Of a stretch of DNA of 64,000 nt, positions 37,191 through 46,499 are shown one piece after another. Position 1 is the first letter of the stretch. Every line of letters starts with the position of its first letter. The stretch is from Corynebacterium silvaticum (GTDB taxonomy: Bacteria; Actinomycetota; Actinomycetes; Mycobacteriales; Mycobacteriaceae). Position numbers and translations under genes: made by a program. The notes below the pieces were generated by a model. That model was not told the origin of the DNA. It ran no database searches and saw nothing but the letters and a program-made list of their open reading frames with translations. Location: the NCBI RefSeq assembly GCF_004382825.2, contig NZ_SDQO02000001.1, positions 124,001 through 188,000 on the forward strand. Reading direction: 5' to 3'.

Positions 37191-38753
37191 GTGGTTGACC
37201 AGCAGCATTCACATGATGACGGTGAGCTTGAGCGCACCATTGACGAGACTCTGCACGAGGAGCTTACCACCCTTGGCATGGGGGAAGTGAAACTCAGCGA
37301 GGATGGGCTATCCCTCCCAATCTCCATGCACGCTGAAGCCAATGCGCCGGAATCTCGCGAGATCACCCCGGAAGATCTCGCATCGCTGGCGTTGGTAGAG
37401 GCCGAGCTGGATCAACGGTGGTCGGAGGTCAAGATTGACCCGACGCTTGACCGAGTAGAGCTCCTCATGGATCTGCTGGGAAACCCCGAACGTGCATTCA
37501 ACACGATTCACGTTGCGGGAACTAACGGAAAAACGTCGACAGTGCGCATGATTGAGGCGCTCATGCGCGCTTTCCATCGTCGTACTGGGCGCACCACTAG
37601 CCCGCATTTGCAGCTGGTCACTGAGCGCATCGCCATCGACGGTGCGCCGATCCACCCGCGGGAATACGTGCGGATATGGGAAGAAATCAAACCGTACGTG
37701 GAGATGGTAGACGCTAAGTCAGAGGAATCCGGCGGGCCTAAAATGAGCAAGTTTGAAGTGCTCACCGCCATGGCTTACGCGGCTTTTGCCGATGCACCAG
37801 TAGACGTTGCTGTGGTTGAAGTCGGAATGGGCGGACGATGGGACGCCACGAACGTGATTAACGCCGATGTCGCTGTGGTCATGCCAGTAGGCCTCGACCA
37901 CACAGACTTCCTGGGTGAGAGCATCGAGGAGATCGCAGCGGAAAAAGCGGGGATTATTAAATCCCGATGGGACATTGATGACCTGCTCACGCCGCCGGAC
38001 AACGTGGCGATTGTGGCGGAACAAGATCCCAAAGCCATGAACGTAATCCTGGAACAAGCAGTGTCGGTGGATGCCTCCGTTGCTCGCTCAGGAGCTGAGT
38101 TTGGCGTGATTGAGTCCACCATCGCCGTGGGCGGGCAGCAACTAAGTATCCGCGGACTCGGCGGCGACTACACCGATATTTTCCTGCCACTATCCGGGGA
38201 ACACCAAGCCCGCAACGCAGCCTGCGCTTTGGCCGCAGTGGAAGCGTTTTTTGGTGCAGGAGCAGGCCGGCAACTAGACCAAGATACAGTGCGCGAAGGT
38301 TTTGCCTCAGTGCAGTCGCCTGGACGTCTGGAAAGAGTGCGTACTGCGCCGACAGTCTTCATTGACGCTGCCCACAATCCACACGGTGCCGCGGCACTTG
38401 GGGTGGCATTGGACAGGGATTTCGATTTCTCACGACTCATCGGAGTCGTGGCCGTGCTCAGCGATAAAGATTATCGCGGCGTACTGCGGTCGCTTGAACC
38501 CTACCTTTCGGAAATCGTGGTGACCACGAACTCCTCGCCACGCGCACTCGACGCCGAAGAGCTTGCCGACGAAGCCCGAAACATCTTCGGCGAAGAACGC
38601 GTCCAGGTGGCCTACAACCTGCCTGGTGCGGTCGAACTCGCCGTCGAATTGGCTGAGGATACCGATATCCAATCAGGTGCGGGCGTTATCATCACAGGTT
38701 CCGTTGTCACCGCGGGAGAGGCCCGAACCCTTTTTGGAAAGGAACCCGCATGA
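37191..38753 (+). CDS. folC: Folylpolyglutamate synthase / dihydrofolate synthase
   Basis: 520 residues, GTG start touching the valS stop. Mur-ligase-type ATP loop IHVAGTNGKTSTVRMIEAL (about 103-120), SPHLQLVTERI, KFEVLTAMA, VGMGGRWDATNVI and DAAHNPHGAAAL. It adds glutamate to dihydropteroate and folates. The first ~75 residues are an acidic extension (DDGELERTIDETLHEELTTLG) before the conserved domain, common in corynebacteria, with no known role. Confidence 0.94.
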   Translation: MVDQQHSHDDGELERTIDETLHEELTTLGMGEVKLSEDGLSLPISMHAEANAPESREITPEDLASLALVEAELDQRWSEVKIDPTLDRVELLMDLLGNPERAFNTIHVAGTNGKTSTVRMIEALMRAFHRRTGRTTSPHLQLVTERIAIDGAPIHPREYVRIWEEIKPYVEMVDAKSEESGGPKMSKFEVLTAMAYAAFADAPVDVAVVEVGMGGRWDATNVINADVAVVMPVGLDHTDFLGESIEEIAAEKAGIIKSRWDIDDLLTPPDNVAIVAEQDPKAMNVILEQAVSVDASVARSGAEFGVIESTIAVGGQQLSIRGLGGDYTDIFLPLSGEHQARNAACALAAVEAFFGAGAGRQLDQDTVREGFASVQSPGRLERVRTAPTVFIDAAHNPHGAAALGVALDRDFDFSRLIGVVAVLSDKDYRGVLRSLEPYLSEIVVTTNSSPRALDAEELADEARNIFGEERVQVAYNLPGAVELAVELAEDTDIQSGAGVIITGSVVTAGEARTLFGKEPA

Positions 38754-39178
38754 CCCGCTCTTCCGATGACTCGATTGAATACGGGCCACTAGGCCCTGGA
38801 CACGAACCCGCCAAAGACCCGATGAAGGGGCTACGCGGTGTCATGGCCGGGACCATGATGATGCAAGCCATTTCCTTCTACCTTGTACTTACCGTTATTT
38901 TGCGTGTTGATAACGGCATCCACTGGACCACCTTTAACTGGGGCTATGTCACTGCCGTGTCCACAGCGATGCTCATCTTGTCTTTCCTGCAAAAGAAACG
39001 CTGGGCGCTGAAAGTAAATATCGGTATTCAGGTGTTCGCGCTCGCAGGATTTGTTGTGCATATTTCCATGGGCATTATGGCCGTCGTTTATATTGCCGTG
39101 TGGTGGTACCTGCTGTACCTCCGCAAGAATCTCATTGAGAGAATGAAGCGCGGGTTGCTCACCACCCAGCATCTTTAA
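38750..39178 (+). CDS. DUF4233 integral membrane protein
   Basis: 142 residues, ATGA overlap with folC. Four hydrophobic segments lie between about 28 and 120 (GLRGVMAGTMMMQAISFYLVL onward), with a basic C-terminal helix. Actinobacterial DUF4233 genes are regularly found between folC and ndk, as here; the function is unknown. Translational coupling to folC supports joint expression. Confidence 0.85.
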   Translation: MTRSSDDSIEYGPLGPGHEPAKDPMKGLRGVMAGTMMMQAISFYLVLTVILRVDNGIHWTTFNWGYVTAVSTAMLILSFLQKKRWALKVNIGIQVFALAGFVVHISMGIMAVVYIAVWWYLLYLRKNLIERMKRGLLTTQHL

Positions 39179-39203
39179 CCTCGTGGGGAAACCAAGCAGG
39201 TTT

Positions 39204-40154
39204 CTACCGCGGGGTTTTCTCCATCATTCCGATGGCGACCGCAAGGTCTTGCCAGCTCATCCCAGTGCCTTTGAAAATGCGTGGGTGGTGTGAACCCGGA
39301 TGAGCTGCGCCAGATACCAGACTGCGGAGGTCAACCAGGCGCTCTGTGCTGAGGTGGCCTTCCTCAATAGCCATGATGACGTCGCCGGCCTCGCGCAGTG
39401 CAGTAGCAACATCTTCTACTACGACGAAAGCCTCCCGGAATAGAGCTCCGGGAAGTTCGCGGGCGTCTGCTTCGTGCGAGCCCATGGATACGATAATGGC
39501 ATGGCTCGGCACATCAGAGGTCTCAAAGAGTGGCGTGCGCGCAGAGGTCGCACACACGATGATGTCCGCTGATCGAACATCCACCGCATCGCCAGCACGG
39601 GCAGGAATGCCCTGCTTTTGCAGTTTCCCCACGGAGGAAGCAACCGAGGCAGGGGTGCGGCCGATGATCGCTACGTCGGAAAGAGTGCATAGTGCGGCAA
39701 ATGCTTCCACGTGCCCTAGGCCTTGAGGGCCGGTGCCAAAGACCACGAGACGCCGAGGGCTGAGGGATTCTTGATCGGTCAGTAATAGCTCGGCGGCTAG
39801 GGCGGACACCGCTGGTGTGCGCAGGGTGGTGAGGGCTTGGCCGTCGATAAGGGCGCAGATCTGCAGGGTCTCTGGTTCCATCAGCACGTAGGTCGCGTGA
39901 ATGCGGGGGAGACCGCGTTGTGCATTGCCGGGAGCAAGTGAGGCGATCTTAGTACCAGCCCAGCCGTCGATCACCGAGGGCATGACAAGGAGTTGACCGG
40001 CTGGTGCAGGAAGGACAAGGCGGGCTGGGTCGTTGGCAGGATCGAAAGAAGTGCTGAGGGCACGTTTAAGTAAGCGGCGGGCTTTCTCCGGGGAGACAAG
40101 ACGTTCAACGTCTGTGGCCGTAAAGACACGGGGCTGGCTGGGGGAGTTCACCAT
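39204..40154 (-). CDS. Ornithine cyclodeaminase / mu-crystallin family protein
   Basis: 316 residues. Rossmann site VVFGTGPQGLGHVEAFA (about 138-155); substrate-side elements RLVLPAPAGQLLVMPSVIDGWAGTKIASLAPGNA and INGQ-like LIDGQALTTLRTPAVSALAA. Family members deaminate ornithine to proline or reduce pyrroline-2-carboxylate or thiomorpholine-type imines; sequence alone does not decide. It is inserted on the opposite strand between folC-DUF4233 and ndk, with its own start at 40154 (ATG, AAGGAGAAACC upstream). Confidence 0.82.
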   Translation of the reverse strand: MVNSPSQPRVFTATDVERLVSPEKARRLLKRALSTSFDPANDPARLVLPAPAGQLLVMPSVIDGWAGTKIASLAPGNAQRGLPRIHATYVLMEPETLQICALIDGQALTTLRTPAVSALAAELLLTDQESLSPRRLVVFGTGPQGLGHVEAFAALCTLSDVAIIGRTPASVASSVGKLQKQGIPARAGDAVDVRSADIIVCATSARTPLFETSDVPSHAIIVSMGSHEADARELPGALFREAFVVVEDVATALREAGDVIMAIEEGHLSTERLVDLRSLVSGAAHPGSHHPRIFKGTGMSWQDLAVAIGMMEKTPR

Positions 40155-40251
40155 GGTTTCTCCTTATAACGATGGGCCCATCGGTGGGAGATCTTTTTCT
40201 TAGAGCGCCAAAACTACTTGGAAGTGCCAGGAATTGGCTAGAGTGTGTTCC

Positions 40252-40662
40252 ATGACTGAACGTACCCTGATTCTGATCAAGCCGGACGGCGTCGAGCGCG
40301 GTCTGGTCGGAGAAATCATCGCCCGTATTGAGCGCAAAGGCCTCAAACTCAGCGCATTGGATCTGCGCGTTGCAGACACCGAAACAGCCGAGAAGCATTA
40401 CGCAGAGCATGCAGATAAGCCATTCTTTGGCGAGCTCGTTGAGTTCATCACCTCCGCTCCTCTGGTCGCTGGAGTCGTTGAGGGGCCGCGTGCCATCGAG
40501 GCGTGGCGTCAGCTCGCAGGCGGCACTGATCCTGTGTCCAAGGCTACGCCCGGCACCATCCGTGGGGATTTTGCCCTTGAGATGTCAGCCAATGTTGTCC
40601 ACGGCTCTGATTCCCCTGAATCTGCCGAGCGCGAGATCGGTATTTGGTTCCCGAACCTCTAA
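40252..40662 (+). CDS. ndk: Nucleoside diphosphate kinase
   Basis: 136 residues from ATG 40252 ([17 protein letters not shown]). KPDGV, the F/Y nucleotide clamp, and the active-site His in [17 protein letters not shown] are present. It equalises nucleoside di- and triphosphates. TAGAGT lies 7 nt before the ATG with TTGGAA 15 nt further up, and no ribosome site is visible, so the mRNA is probably leaderless. Confidence 0.95.
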   Translation: MTERTLILIKPDGVERGLVGEIIARIERKGLKLSALDLRVADTETAEKHYAEHADKPFFGELVEFITSAPLVAGVVEGPRAIEAWRQLAGGTDPVSKATPGTIRGDFALEMSANVVHGSDSPESAEREIGIWFPNL

Positions 40663-40699
40663 AGCGCTTGGGAGCTCCTAAAGGCTTCTGAAAAACAAG

Positions 40700-40725
40700 G
40701 AAACCGGCACATCGTGCCGGTTTTA
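40700..40725 (+). terminator. Terminator after ndk
   Basis: Stem AAACCGGCAC / GTGCCGGTTT with a 3-nt loop and TTTT. Confidence 0.88.
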
Positions 40726-40757
40726 CGCATTTTTGGTGCGGTCGTGGTGGGCGAGAA

Positions 40758-40845
40758 TGTCGTTTTTGAGAACACAAGACAAAGTGCTCGGGGAATGTCC
40801 TGGGGTTTTGTAGGGTCAGCCTGGCTAGCGTTCTCAAAAACGACA
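40758..40845. repeat. Palindromic intergenic element, copy 3 (88 bp)
   Basis: The right arm (40827-40845) is identical to copies 1 and 2. The left arm matches for 16 of 19 bases (40758-40773) and then diverges. The interior is 10 bp longer. It lies after the ndk terminator and before the 3' end of a broken minus-strand gene. Confidence 0.82.
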
Positions 40846-40862
40846 ATGAAGGCGAGAATGAG

Positions 40863-41566
40863 CTAGGTGGCGGTGGACGTGTGATCGCGTGATGCCAGTG
40901 CGCAGCCGACGCGGGTGAGTTCTACGTACCAATCCTTTGGGTTTGTGGGGGATAACGCAGTAAAAGCGGTGATGATGCGGGGCGTCGATGAGAGTGCGCA
41001 CTGCGAGAGTGAGATCTTCCATAGGGATACCCGAGGCCTTGGCTAAGCTGCCGAGCTGCGCCCGCGAGCCATCTGCGGCCCCGGCGGCGGCGAGAAGTTT
41101 CACGATCTGCACTTCCATGTGCCCGAGCGGGAGAAGACTTGCAAGGGTTGCGGGGTCGACATCCTTGCCGTGCTGCGCAATGAGAGCTTTGTCTTTAGAC
41201 AAAGTATCCGTGTGACTTAAGAAGAGGAATGGCGCGAGTGCTGTGCATAGGACAAACGTGATAGCGGGGTGAAGGTCTCGCAAGAGAGGAGAACCCCATA
41301 TAGGAAGAACAATGAGGATCCCGAGCGTTCCGCCGCGTAACGCTCGGTTAACGGCACTATCACTGACGTTGTCGATACGAATCCCGTGAAGTGCATAGCG
41401 TGGGTGCCTCAGGGCTTTGAATAGCAAGCAGCGCCAGAAGAACTATGACTCCCACAGCCGAGAGCCATCGGCCGTAGATACACAGGGTTGCTATCGCACC
41501 GATACTGAGCGAACCCACCAGATAGTGCCACCGGGGTGTGGCAGAAAGCGAAGTAGAACAGGGCAT
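40863..41566 (-). pseudogene. Membrane protein with winged-helix-like domain, two frameshifts
   Basis: Three frames read as one protein. From ATG 41566 come two hydrophobic helices (YLVGSLSIGAIATLCIYGRWL and AVGVIVLLALL). After a shift near 41418, KALRHPRYALHGIRIDNV and further membrane helices follow, then GHMEVQIVKLLAAAGAADGSRAQLGSLAKASG with wHTH character. A second shift at a CCCC run (about 40981-40984) restores RIITAFTALSPTNPKDWYVELTRVG to a stop at 40863-40865. Both are single extra bases. Function unknown; the layout (membrane helices plus a cytosolic winged helix) suggests a sensor or regulator. Confidence 0.65.
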
Positions 41567-41989
41567 ATAGTCACGTCCTACGCGGAGAATAGGGGCCCTG
41601 CGGAAAATGCAGTCATTCTAATAGTATAGAGCCACTGCGTATGCGGGAACGGTGGATAGCATATGTGCTATGTGGGGATTGGGTCGTTTGGGGGACTGCC
41701 TCACCCATGTTTGGCTGATGGTGTGCCAGAATGAACAGCGTGGGTGTAATCGTTCGCTTCACCCGCGGTCGTGAGAGATGAATCGTGGGATGTCCGCGTA
41801 TAACAAGGCCGTGGTGTGTGAAACGCTGAGCGAGCCCCATAGAAGAACGAAGCTTATAACTAAAAAATCGAGTCCCTGCATGTCTGTGCGGCGGCGACAG
41901 CCTGTGTGTTTGGCGGATAACGCTGGCAGGGCTGTCAGCGCCCGGATTGTGGCAGTGCGATGTCGAAGAGACATTTGAGGAGAAGATCC
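41567..41989. other. Long 5' region of rne
   Basis: No gene on either strand that I trust. A TAGTAT -10-like element lies near 41620. The ~350 bases that follow would form a long, structured rne leader, matching the known habit of RNase E genes to regulate their own mRNA through the leader. Confidence 0.45.
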
Positions 41990-44900
41990 GTGGCTGAAGG
42001 AACCACAAAAAAGGCGCCTGCGCGCCGAGCAACACGAAAGACCGCTGAGAAGCCTGCGGCACCGGAGGTTACGGCGGTACCTATTGATCATGATGCGATC
42101 GGTGAGCGGATTAGGGTACATGCGCTCGCTAAATTAGTGTCGGTGAGTTCGCGCGAGCTCATCGCTACGCTTGCCACGCTAGGGCTGACCAAGGTCGCGC
42201 AGTCGACGCTGACTCGCGAAGAAGCCTTCAAGCTTCTCGACGCCCACCACATTGACACCTACTCGGCTGAAGAAAAGCTGCGTCATCGGGTGGAGAAGAA
42301 CGTGGAAAATGAGATTCATCAGATCGAGGAAAAGGTCGAGCGCGAGCTTAACCCCGACGCTGAGGTCGCCAAGCTGGATGATCCGGAAGAATCCGAGAAA
42401 CTGCGCCGGCGAATAGAAAAGAACGTGGAAAATGAGATTCATCAGATCGAGGAAAAGGTCGAGCGCGAGCTGCAAGACCGAGAGTCTGCGCAAGCAGAGG
42501 CTACCTCGGAGGCTCCAGCAGATATAGCAGTAGAAGATCTGGTTGTGGTGGTTACCGAGGACGAGGTAGCGGAGCTTCTTGCGGATATTGAGCCAGAGAT
42601 TACGCCTGCTCCCGCGTTGGGGCAGGCTGCCCCTGCTTTCCCCACGCCGCTGTTCATCGCGCCTACTCCTGCAGAAGAGCTGGAAAACCACACGGATGAG
42701 ACCATAGAAGACGATGAGGAATCTGCACAGTCTCGCCGTCGCCGCCGCGGTCGCCGGGGTACTGGGAGGGGAAAGAAGACTGAGATCGAGGGCGTTTCCG
42801 CAGCCGAGGACTGTGAAGAATCGCTGGACGGCGAGGATACAGACGTTGAAGAGTCTGAGGAGCTTATCACCGAACCGGTAGCGATCAAGGGGTCTACCCG
42901 CCTTGAGGCGCAGCGTCGCCGCCGCGCGGAGATGCGAGAGGAATCGCGCAATAAGCGCCACATCGTTTCTGAGGCGGAGTTCTTGGCGCGCCGGGAATCT
43001 GTAAAACGCACCATGATTGTGCGTGAGCGTGAGCGTAGCGACCACCCAGGAGCTGTGACCCAGGTGGGGGTTTTGGAAGACGATCTGCTCGTTGAGCACT
43101 TTGTTACCAGCGATACGCAGTCGTCAATGATTGGCAACATATATTTGGGACGCGTCCAAAATGTGCTGCCGAGCATGGAAGCCGCGTTTATCGATATCGG
43201 AAAAGGCCGCAATGGCGTTCTCTACGCGGGCGAGGTGGATTGGCGTGCTGCCGGCTTGGGCGGTCGGGGGCGTCGCATTGAGCAGGCCCTAAAATCTGGC
43301 GATCAGGTGCTTGTACAGGTGTCCAAGGATCCTGCAGGGCACAAGGGTGCGCGACTGACCACCCAAATTTCCTTCGCGGGGCGCTATTTGGTGTACGTGC
43401 CTAACGGGCGTAGCGCGGGTATTTCTCGCAAGCTTCCTGCCACAGAGCGCAAGCGGTTGAAGAACATCCTCAAAGAGGTGGTTCCTAAAGACGGCGGAGC
43501 TATCATCCGCACTGCTGCGGAGAACGTTTCTGCGGAGGCTATTGCTGCGGATGTGAACCGACTGCACAAGCTGTGGAACCAGATTCAGGAGCTCACGGAG
43601 AAAGAGAAGAACTCCAAGGGCGCTAAGCCAGTCACCATGTATGAAGAGCCCAACATGTTGGTGAAGGTAGTGCGCGATCTTTTCAACGAGGACTTCTCGG
43701 AGCTGATTGTCGACGGCGACCGCGCATGGAATACCGTTCACGCTTATATTCAGTCGGTGGCCCCTGAGTTGAGTGATCGCCTGATCAAGTTTGACCGTGC
43801 GGCGCACGATGGACGCGATGCGTTTGAAGCACACCGCGTAGACGAACAGCTGCATAAGGCGCTATCGCGGAAGGTATGGCTTCCTTCTGGCGGAACCTTG
43901 GTGATCGATCGCACGGAAGCGATGACTGTCATCGATGTGAACACCGGAAAATTCACCGGTGCTGGCGGGAACCTCGAAGAAACCGTAACTCGTAATAATC
44001 TTGAGGCTGCGGAGGAAATCGTCAGGCAGATGCGGTTGCGCGATCTTGGCGGCATGATCGTCGTGGACTTCATCGACATGGTGCTTTCAGAAAATCAGGA
44101 TCTGGTGCTGCGCCGACTCACCGAGGCGCTGGGGCGTGACCGGACGCGTCACCAAATTTCTGAGGTGACGTCGTTAGGCCTTGTACAAATGACTCGCAAG
44201 CGTCTTGGCACGGGCTTGCTGGAGACTTTTGCCACGGAGTGTGAGCATTGCGAGGGCCGTGGCGTTATCATCCACGATGACCCGGTGGAGCAAGGCGTTT
44301 CGGATGCTGCCATTGAGAAATCCTCACGTGTGCGTTCCGGAAGGAATAATGCGGCTCGTGACCATGGGGTTGCTCACCAAGATCCGGCACAGCATCCTGC
44401 AGCCGTAGCGATGCACCACCACGAGGAGAACACTTCTGACGCTGATAACCGCACCAGTATCGATGACCTTGCAGCTGCTGTTGTGATTGATGACGCAGAG
44501 CTGGAGAAGGTCGTAGAGGCCGTGTCGGGTGGCGCCGAGGAAGCTGCGCCGGCGGAGTCCGCCAAAGAGAAGAAGGGACGCAGGCGGCGCCGTGGCTTGC
44601 GTAACGCCAAGCGCAAGGACAAGGGTGCAACAGACGATGTTATGGGCATTGTCGACGCAGCTTTGGACAGGGCTTTTGAGGAAGACCCGGACGAGCCCTC
44701 GGGTGCTGATCATCTGCCGCTGGCGGACAACAAGCTCAGCCGCAGCACCACCGCTGTTACGTACGAGGAAGCGCTGGCAGCGTTTGAAGCTTCGCCACGG
44801 AGAAAGCGCGCGGTGCGCGGAAACTCCACATCGGATCATGCGCCGAAGCCAGAGGACTTTAAGCGTATCGACGCCACCGTGGACGCCGACGTAGAAGCGC

Positions 44901-45373
44901 ATGCGGATGAAGACTCTGAGGAAACCCCTTCGGATAGCCGCCGTCGCTCACGTCGCGTTGCTAGGAAGCGTAACGACGCTCGGAAGGTTGTGGAAACTGA
45001 AACTGCAGAGCAACCAGACGTTGTGGATGACGCTGACTCGACGGACGACACCGTGAAGGCAGATTCCCCACGGGGGAGGCGTGGGCGCCGACGTGCCGTG
45101 CGCAAGAAGCTCCAGGAAGCAAGCCTCGACCACTCGGCTAGCAGTGCTGCGGTAGAAGAGTCACCTGCGAGCGCCCGGCGGCGTCGGCGCGCAGTGCGTA
45201 AATCCGTGGGGAAATCCCCGGTGAAAGCACCACGCAAGTCTGTGATCGGTGAGGAATCTTCCGGCGTATATGTGAAAGGTGAGACGGGACTAGACACGGG
45301 TGACGCATCATCTGCGGGTCGGGGACGTCGACGCGTGACGCGTCGGGTGACCACGGCGGCAAAGAGAAACTAA
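41990..45373 (+). CDS. rne: Ribonuclease E/G (rne)
   Basis: 1127 residues from GTG 41990 with GAGGAGAA 5 nt upstream; an in-frame ATG at 41960 has no ribosome site. The catalytic core covers about 340-790: S1 domain (SSMIGNIYLGRVQNVLPSME), DNase I-like part with VIDVNTGKFTG and the catalytic Asp in MIVVDFIDM, and Zn-link CEHCEGRG. It is flanked by disordered arms: an acidic N-terminal arm with a 53-bp exact duplication, and a long Arg/Glu-rich C-terminal arm with repeated RRRRRAVRK-type blocks that should bind RNA or partners. It is the main endonuclease of mRNA decay and rRNA processing. Confidence 0.95.
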   Translation: MAEGTTKKAPARRATRKTAEKPAAPEVTAVPIDHDAIGERIRVHALAKLVSVSSRELIATLATLGLTKVAQSTLTREEAFKLLDAHHIDTYSAEEKLRHRVEKNVENEIHQIEEKVERELNPDAEVAKLDDPEESEKLRRRIEKNVENEIHQIEEKVERELQDRESAQAEATSEAPADIAVEDLVVVVTEDEVAELLADIEPEITPAPALGQAAPAFPTPLFIAPTPAEELENHTDETIEDDEESAQSRRRRRGRRGTGRGKKTEIEGVSAAEDCEESLDGEDTDVEESEELITEPVAIKGSTRLEAQRRRRAEMREESRNKRHIVSEAEFLARRESVKRTMIVRERERSDHPGAVTQVGVLEDDLLVEHFVTSDTQSSMIGNIYLGRVQNVLPSMEAAFIDIGKGRNGVLYAGEVDWRAAGLGGRGRRIEQALKSGDQVLVQVSKDPAGHKGARLTTQISFAGRYLVYVPNGRSAGISRKLPATERKRLKNILKEVVPKDGGAIIRTAAENVSAEAIAADVNRLHKLWNQIQELTEKEKNSKGAKPVTMYEEPNMLVKVVRDLFNEDFSELIVDGDRAWNTVHAYIQSVAPELSDRLIKFDRAAHDGRDAFEAHRVDEQLHKALSRKVWLPSGGTLVIDRTEAMTVIDVNTGKFTGAGGNLEETVTRNNLEAAEEIVRQMRLRDLGGMIVVDFIDMVLSENQDLVLRRLTEALGRDRTRHQISEVTSLGLVQMTRKRLGTGLLETFATECEHCEGRGVIIHDDPVEQGVSDAAIEKSSRVRSGRNNAARDHGVAHQDPAQHPAAVAMHHHEENTSDADNRTSIDDLAAAVVIDDAELEKVVEAVSGGAEEAAPAESAKEKKGRRRRRGLRNAKRKDKGATDDVMGIVDAALDRAFEEDPDEPSGADHLPLADNKLSRSTTAVTYEEALAAFEASPRRKRAVRGNSTSDHAPKPEDFKRIDATVDADVEAHADEDSEETPSDSRRRSRRVARKRNDARKVVETETAEQPDVVDDADSTDDTVKADSPRGRRGRRRAVRKKLQEASLDHSASSAAVEESPASARRRRRAVRKSVGKSPVKAPRKSVIGEESSGVYVKGETGLDTGDASSAGRGRRRVTRRVTTAAKRN
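42296..42471 (+). repeat. 53-bp exact direct repeat inside rne
   Basis: Bases 42296-42348 and 42419-42471 are identical, offset by 123 bp (41 codons, in frame). They encode the block KNVENEIHQIEEKVEREL twice, in a charged coiled-coil-like arm. Confidence 0.92.
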
Positions 45374-45408
45374 CGTATTTGTTTTTTCCGAGCTGTTAAG
45401 GGTAGTCT

Positions 45409-45438
45409 TTGACAGTCGCTGTTTTAAAGCGATCTACT
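45409..45438 (+). promoter_or_regulatory. Probable promoter of rplU-rpmA
   Basis: TTGACA, 18-nt spacer, TCTACT. Transcription from it would give a ~160-nt leader before rplU, which contains a CAGATGC / GCGTCTG pairing (about 45550-45576) close to the gene, possibly a ribosomal-protein leader. Confidence 0.5.
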
Positions 45439-45605
45439 ATGCGCATGTCCTGCATCGAGAGGCTGATATATCACCTCAATCAATGCGGGGCGAGGTATTA
45501 CGCGTGAGTGGATGCTTTAGAACAGAAATGTAATCACGTAAGTCCAATTCAGATGCTTCATTATGATGCGTCTGAGCCGAGTATCAGATAAGGGGTAGCC
45601 CTCGT

Positions 45606-45911
45606 ATGTACGCGATCGTCAAGACCGGCGGCAAGCAGTACAAGGTTGCCGAAGGTGACTTCGTCAAGGTCGAGAAGATCGAGGGTGAGCCGGGTTCGTC
45701 CGTGGCTCTCACCCCCGTCCTGCTCGTCGATGGCGCTAATGTGACCACAAAGGCAGCTGACCTCGCTAAGGTGAGCGTCAATGCTGAGATCGTCGAGCAC
45801 ACCAAAGGCCCGAAGATCAAGATCCTGAAGTACAAGAACAAGACCGGCTACAAGAAACGCCAGGGTCACCGTCAGAAGCTGACCGTGGTCAAGGTCACCG
45901 GTATTAAGTAA
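45606..45911 (+). CDS. rplU: 50S ribosomal protein L21
   Basis: 101 residues. [24 protein letters not shown] and the C-terminal [19 protein letters not shown] are diagnostic. First gene of the L21-L27 pair; rpmA follows after 39 nt. Confidence 0.98.
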   Translation: MYAIVKTGGKQYKVAEGDFVKVEKIEGEPGSSVALTPVLLVDGANVTTKAADLAKVSVNAEIVEHTKGPKIKILKYKNKTGYKKRQGHRQKLTVVKVTGIK

Positions 45912-45950
45912 GCCTCGCGGCTCGCATTTTCCTAAAGGAGGGAAAACCAC

Positions 45951-46217
45951 ATGGCACACAAGAAGGGCGCGTCTAGCTCCAGCAACGGTCGTGACTCTGA
46001 GGCAAAGCGCCTTGGCGTTAAGCGATTTGGTGGCCAGCAGGTCAACGCCGGCGAGATCCTCGTTCGCCAGCGTGGCACCAAGTTCCACCCAGGTGAGAAC
46101 GTCGGTCGCGGTGGCGACGACACTCTGTTCTCACTGAAGGCTGGCGCTGTGGAGTTCATTACCAAGCGTAACCGTCGTATGGTCAACATCGTTGAAAACG
46201 AGACCGTTGACGCTTAA
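45951..46217 (+). CDS. rpmA: 50S ribosomal protein L27
   Basis: 88 residues. [29 protein letters not shown] is the standard L27 start, the flexible tail reaching the peptidyl-transferase centre. AAAGGAGGGAAAA precedes it. There is no N-terminal cleavage extension of the Firmicutes type. Confidence 0.98.
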   Translation: MAHKKGASSSSNGRDSEAKRLGVKRFGGQQVNAGEILVRQRGTKFHPGENVGRGGDDTLFSLKAGAVEFITKRNRRMVNIVENETVDA

Positions 46218-46294
46218 GTCTTAATATTTCTGGCGGCGTTCAGATCCTTTCTAGATACCGCTAGGAAACGGATAAAGCGTACAGCTTTATCTTT

Positions 46295-46336
46295 GCCCGA
46301 CTGCACCTGCTCCATGCACTGCGGTCGGGCGTTTTT
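46295..46336 (+). terminator. Terminator after rpmA
   Basis: Stem GCCCGAC / GTCGGGC extended by GCA/TGC, followed by GTTTTT. Confidence 0.8.
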
Positions 46337-46499
46337 CTTTTCCACCCCTGCGATGTCCTAAGCACTTGCTAGGATCGGTCTGCATAGGGTCGCTGCTAGC
46401 GGCGATGCGTGCAGCGAGCTGGGGGCGTCGAAAAGCTCACAGCATTGTGGCTTAGCGGCGCGCATACACTTTGGACCTAATTTAGGAAGGTATCCACTC

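Noticed and set aside
41613..42062. 150-codon minus-strand open frame upstream of rne
   Set aside because: It overlaps the rne start, has no ribosome site and a His/Ser/Arg-rich composition without family features.
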